Made by a program: the position numbers and the translations under genes
The notes under the pieces: model-generated
What the model was told of the DNA's origin: nothing
What the model saw: only the letters and a program-made list of their open reading frames with translations
The model's database searches: none
Origin: Planctomicrobium piriforme
GTDB lineage: Bacteria; Planctomycetota; Planctomycetia; Pirellulales; PNKZ01
Length of the DNA stretch: 7,937 nucleotides
Assembly: GCA_945877965.1 (NCBI GenBank)
Contig: CAMCTH010000198.1
Location: forward strand, 1 to 7,937
Direction of reading: 5' to 3'
In this document: piece by piece, positions 6,908 through 7,937 of the stretch
Numbering within the stretch: the first letter of the stretch is position 1
Layout of the letters: each line of letters starts with the position of its first letter

Positions 6908-6915
6908 AGTATGTC

Positions 6916-7272
6916 ATGGCACGCGTTTGTGAAACTTGCGGCAAGGGAGTCCGCGTCGGCAACCAAGTGACCATCCGCGGTAAGGCCAAGTACCTCGGCG
7001 GCGTCGGTACCAAGATCACCGGCATCACGCGCCGCAAGTTCAAGCCGAACCTGCAATCGGTCCGCGTGACGCAGAACGGCACGAACAAGACGATCCTCGC
7101 CTGCACGCAATGCATCCGCAGCGGCGCGGTGACGAAGCTGATCAAGGCCAAGCCGTTCCGCCTGCCGGTCGGCGAAGGGGTCGCCAAGAAGGCGGCCGCC
7201 AAGAAGGAAGTCGCCGCCAAGAAGCCGGTCGAGAAGAAGGTGATGGTCAAGAAGCCGGTTGCCAAGAAGTAA
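6916..7272 (+). CDS. rpmB: Large ribosomal subunit protein bL28, with Lys/Ala-rich C-terminal tail
   Basis: A 118-residue ribosomal protein. The start MARVCETCGKG and the stretch FKPNLQSVRVTQNGTNKTILACTQCIRSG are the bL28 core. Cys5/Cys8 and Cys63/Cys66 form two CxxC pairs, so this is the zinc-binding (C+) form. Two features make it longer than the usual 60-80 residues. Between the first CxxC and the RRKFKPNL motif there is a stretch rich in Gly and Lys (about 20-37, with KAKYLGGVGTK). After residue 75 comes a tail whose last 30 residues (89-118) are nearly all Lys, Ala, Val and Pro in AKK-type repeats, probably disordered and RNA-binding. Such basic tails are plausible for planctomycete ribosomal proteins, but I cannot check this here. 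The gene has its own promoter upstream and is followed after 102 bases by gatC, with a heptad hairpin in between. Confidence 0.95.
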   Translation: MARVCETCGKGVRVGNQVTIRGKAKYLGGVGTKITGITRRKFKPNLQSVRVTQNGTNKTILACTQCIRSGAVTKLIKAKPFRLPVGEGVAKKAAAKKEVAAKKPVEKKVMVKKPVAKK

Positions 7273-7281
7273 TGACGCAGA

Positions 7282-7357
7282 AAGTATGAAGTGAGAAGTC
7301 GGAAGTATGGCGGTCGTTTAGACCTCATTCCGACTTCCGCCTTCGTACTTCATACTT
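7282..7357. repeat. Inverted heptad repeat forming a long hairpin between rpmB and gatC
   Basis: Left half: four consecutive 7-base units of form AGTNNGR at 7283, 7290, 7297 and 7304. Right half: the same unit form on the opposite strand, four units ending at 7357. Arms 7282-7306 and 7333-7357 pair in 22 of 25 positions. The 26-base loop contains a second small hairpin, GGTC (7312-7315) with GACC (7321-7324) around a 5-base loop. The structure ends 6 bases before the gatC ribosome site. No T-run follows it, so it is not a standard terminator; it may act on the mRNA or simply be a selfish repeat. Confidence 0.8.
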
Positions 7358-7363
7358 CACGCC

Positions 7364-7368
7364 GGAGG
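7364..7368 (+). promoter_or_regulatory. Shine-Dalgarno site of gatC
   Basis: GGAGG with a 6-base spacer to GTG 7375. It identifies GTG as the start, consistent with GatC proteins beginning a few residues before the first helix. Confidence 0.8.
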
Positions 7369-7374
7369 CGCACC

Positions 7375-7665
7375 GTGAGTCTATCGCGACAAGACGTCGA
7401 AAAGGTCTCGCTGCTGGCGCGGCTCATGCCGTCGCCGGCCGAGTTGGACTTGCTGACGACGCAACTCAGCGCGATCGTCGGCTACGTCGAGCAGCTGCAA
7501 GAGCTCGACGTGACCGGCATCGAGCCGATGGCGCACGCCATCCCCGCGACCGACGTCTTCCGCACCGACGAAGTGCAACCGAGCTTCGACCGCGCCGCCA
7601 TCCTGACCAACGCCCCGCACGCCGACGGCGAGTTTTACTTAGTGCCGGCCGTGCTCGGAGAGTGA
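7375..7665 (+). CDS. gatC: Aspartyl/glutamyl-tRNA amidotransferase subunit C
   Basis: A 96-residue protein of normal GatC length. It holds GatA and GatB together in the GatCAB complex, which amidates Glu-tRNA(Gln) and Asp-tRNA(Asn) in the cytoplasm. The N-terminal part is two helices (about 5-44: DVEKVSLLARL and ELDLLTTQLSAIVGYVEQLQ). The middle carries the family motif VTGIEPM (46-52), followed by a stretch with DVFRTDEV (60-67). The end has NAPHADGEFYLVPAVLGE (79-96), matching the conserved GatC C-terminus. Translation starts at GTG with a strong ribosome site. It lies between rpmB and gatA in the same direction, with gaps of 102 and 87 bases, each filled by a heptad hairpin; gatC before gatA is a common gene order. 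Confidence 0.95.
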   Translation: MSLSRQDVEKVSLLARLMPSPAELDLLTTQLSAIVGYVEQLQELDVTGIEPMAHAIPATDVFRTDEVQPSFDRAAILTNAPHADGEFYLVPAVLGE

Positions 7666-7674
7666 TGTTTTCAA

Positions 7675-7746
7675 GTTGCCGGTTGCCAGTTGCCAGTTGC
7701 CGGCGAAACTAATCTGACTGGCAACGGACCACCGACCACTGGCAAC
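7675..7746. repeat. Inverted heptad repeat between gatC and gatA
   Basis: Left part: four direct units GTTGCCR at 7675, 7682, 7689 and 7696. Right part: the inverted form ACTGGCAAC at 7717-7725 and 7738-7746, 21 bases apart, exactly three units; the two units between them read, on the opposite strand, GTGGTCS. GTTGCCAGT (7689-7697) can pair perfectly with 7717-7725 around a 19-base loop, and GTTGCCA (7682-7688) with 7740-7746. It begins 10 bases after the gatC stop and ends 6 bases before the gatA start codon, so it occupies the place where a ribosome site would be. Confidence 0.8.
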
Positions 7747-7752
7747 TCTTCT

Positions 7753-7937
7753 GTGAGCCTCACTCAAAAATCGGCGACCGAGCAACTCGCGCTGCTGCAA
7801 TCGGGCCAAGTCACGTCGGTCGAACTCACGCGGGCCTACGCCGACCGGATCGCCGCGGTCGATCCCAAGGTCGGCGCGTTTCTGCGGGTCGACGTCGATG
7901 CCGCGCTGAACCAAGCGACGATCGTCGACGGTAAACG
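7753..7937 (+). CDS. gatA: Aspartyl/glutamyl-tRNA amidotransferase subunit A, N-terminal part
   Basis: The frame from GTG 7753 runs off the right edge after 61 codons. The visible N-terminus has the helical GatA start: ATEQLALLQSGQVTSVELT (8-26) followed by RAYADRIAAVDPKVGAFLRV, as in amidase-signature GatA proteins (S-x-E-L-T and D-x-x-x-x-A-F). GatA is the subunit that releases ammonia from glutamine for the transamidation. The Ser-cisSer-Lys catalytic residues lie beyond the window. No Shine-Dalgarno is visible because the repeat at 7675-7746 fills the upstream region; no ATG lies in frame before it, so GTG 7753 is chosen by alignment with the family start. It probably is co-transcribed with gatC. 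Confidence 0.9.
   Translation, partial: MSLTQKSATEQLALLQSGQVTSVELTRAYADRIAAVDPKVGAFLRVDVDAALNQATIVDGK

Noticed and set aside
6871..6915. Upstream ATG adding 15 residues to bL28
   Set aside because: The added residues do not fit the family, and the ribosome site at 6903-6907 serves ATG 6916.
7675..7746. CRISPR-like array or insertion sequence end
   Set aside because: Units are only 7 bases and adjacent without spacers, and there is no transposase, target duplication or cas gene in view.

Overview
The window is GC-rich bacterial DNA that reads like a planctomycete, probably of the Pirellulales type. The evidence is a secreted C-type sulfatase, a secreted sialate O-acetylesterase-family enzyme, a secreted alpha/beta hydrolase, a long protein ending in a redoxin-like domain, and a bL28 ribosomal protein with extra sequence and a Lys/Ala-rich tail. 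The placement comes from gene content and protein style, not from a database search.

Layout. Positions 1-1167 (minus) hold the N-terminal 389 residues of a protein that runs off the left edge; its last visible part is a thioredoxin-like fold without the CxxC pair. Divergent from it, 1307-2242 (plus) encodes a YegS/DgkB-type lipid kinase. Next, 2371-3321 (plus) encodes an exported alpha/beta hydrolase. A perfect 14-bp inverted repeat (3370-3418) separates it from the convergent sulfatase gene 3452-4915 (minus). A 252-bp divergent spacer separates the sulfatase from the SASA-type esterase 5168-6724 (plus). The right end is a housekeeping block in one direction: rpmB (6916-7272), gatC (7375-7665) and the start of gatA (7753 to the right edge). 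No gene-free stretch exceeds 300 bases, and I saw no tRNA, rRNA, CRISPR array or insertion sequence.

How the genes fit together. The sulfatase and the esterase share one control region and are both exported; together they would strip sulfate and acetyl esters from complex polysaccharides, a typical planctomycete activity. The hydrolase may belong to the same exported esterase repertoire, but nothing links them in one operon. GatC and GatA are subunits of the tRNA-dependent amidotransferase that makes Gln-tRNA(Gln) and Asn-tRNA(Asn).

The most unusual signal is a set of three unrelated sequence blocks that all repeat with a 7-base period. One lies inside the lipid-kinase coding region (1881-1915) and seems to insert about 11 residues in frame. 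The other two fill the rpmB-gatC and gatC-gatA gaps (7282-7357 and 7675-7746); in both, the heptads on the left return in inverted orientation on the right, so each can fold into a hairpin just before a GTG start codon. I know of no described planctomycete element class with this form, although cyanobacterial short tandem heptamer repeats are an analogy.
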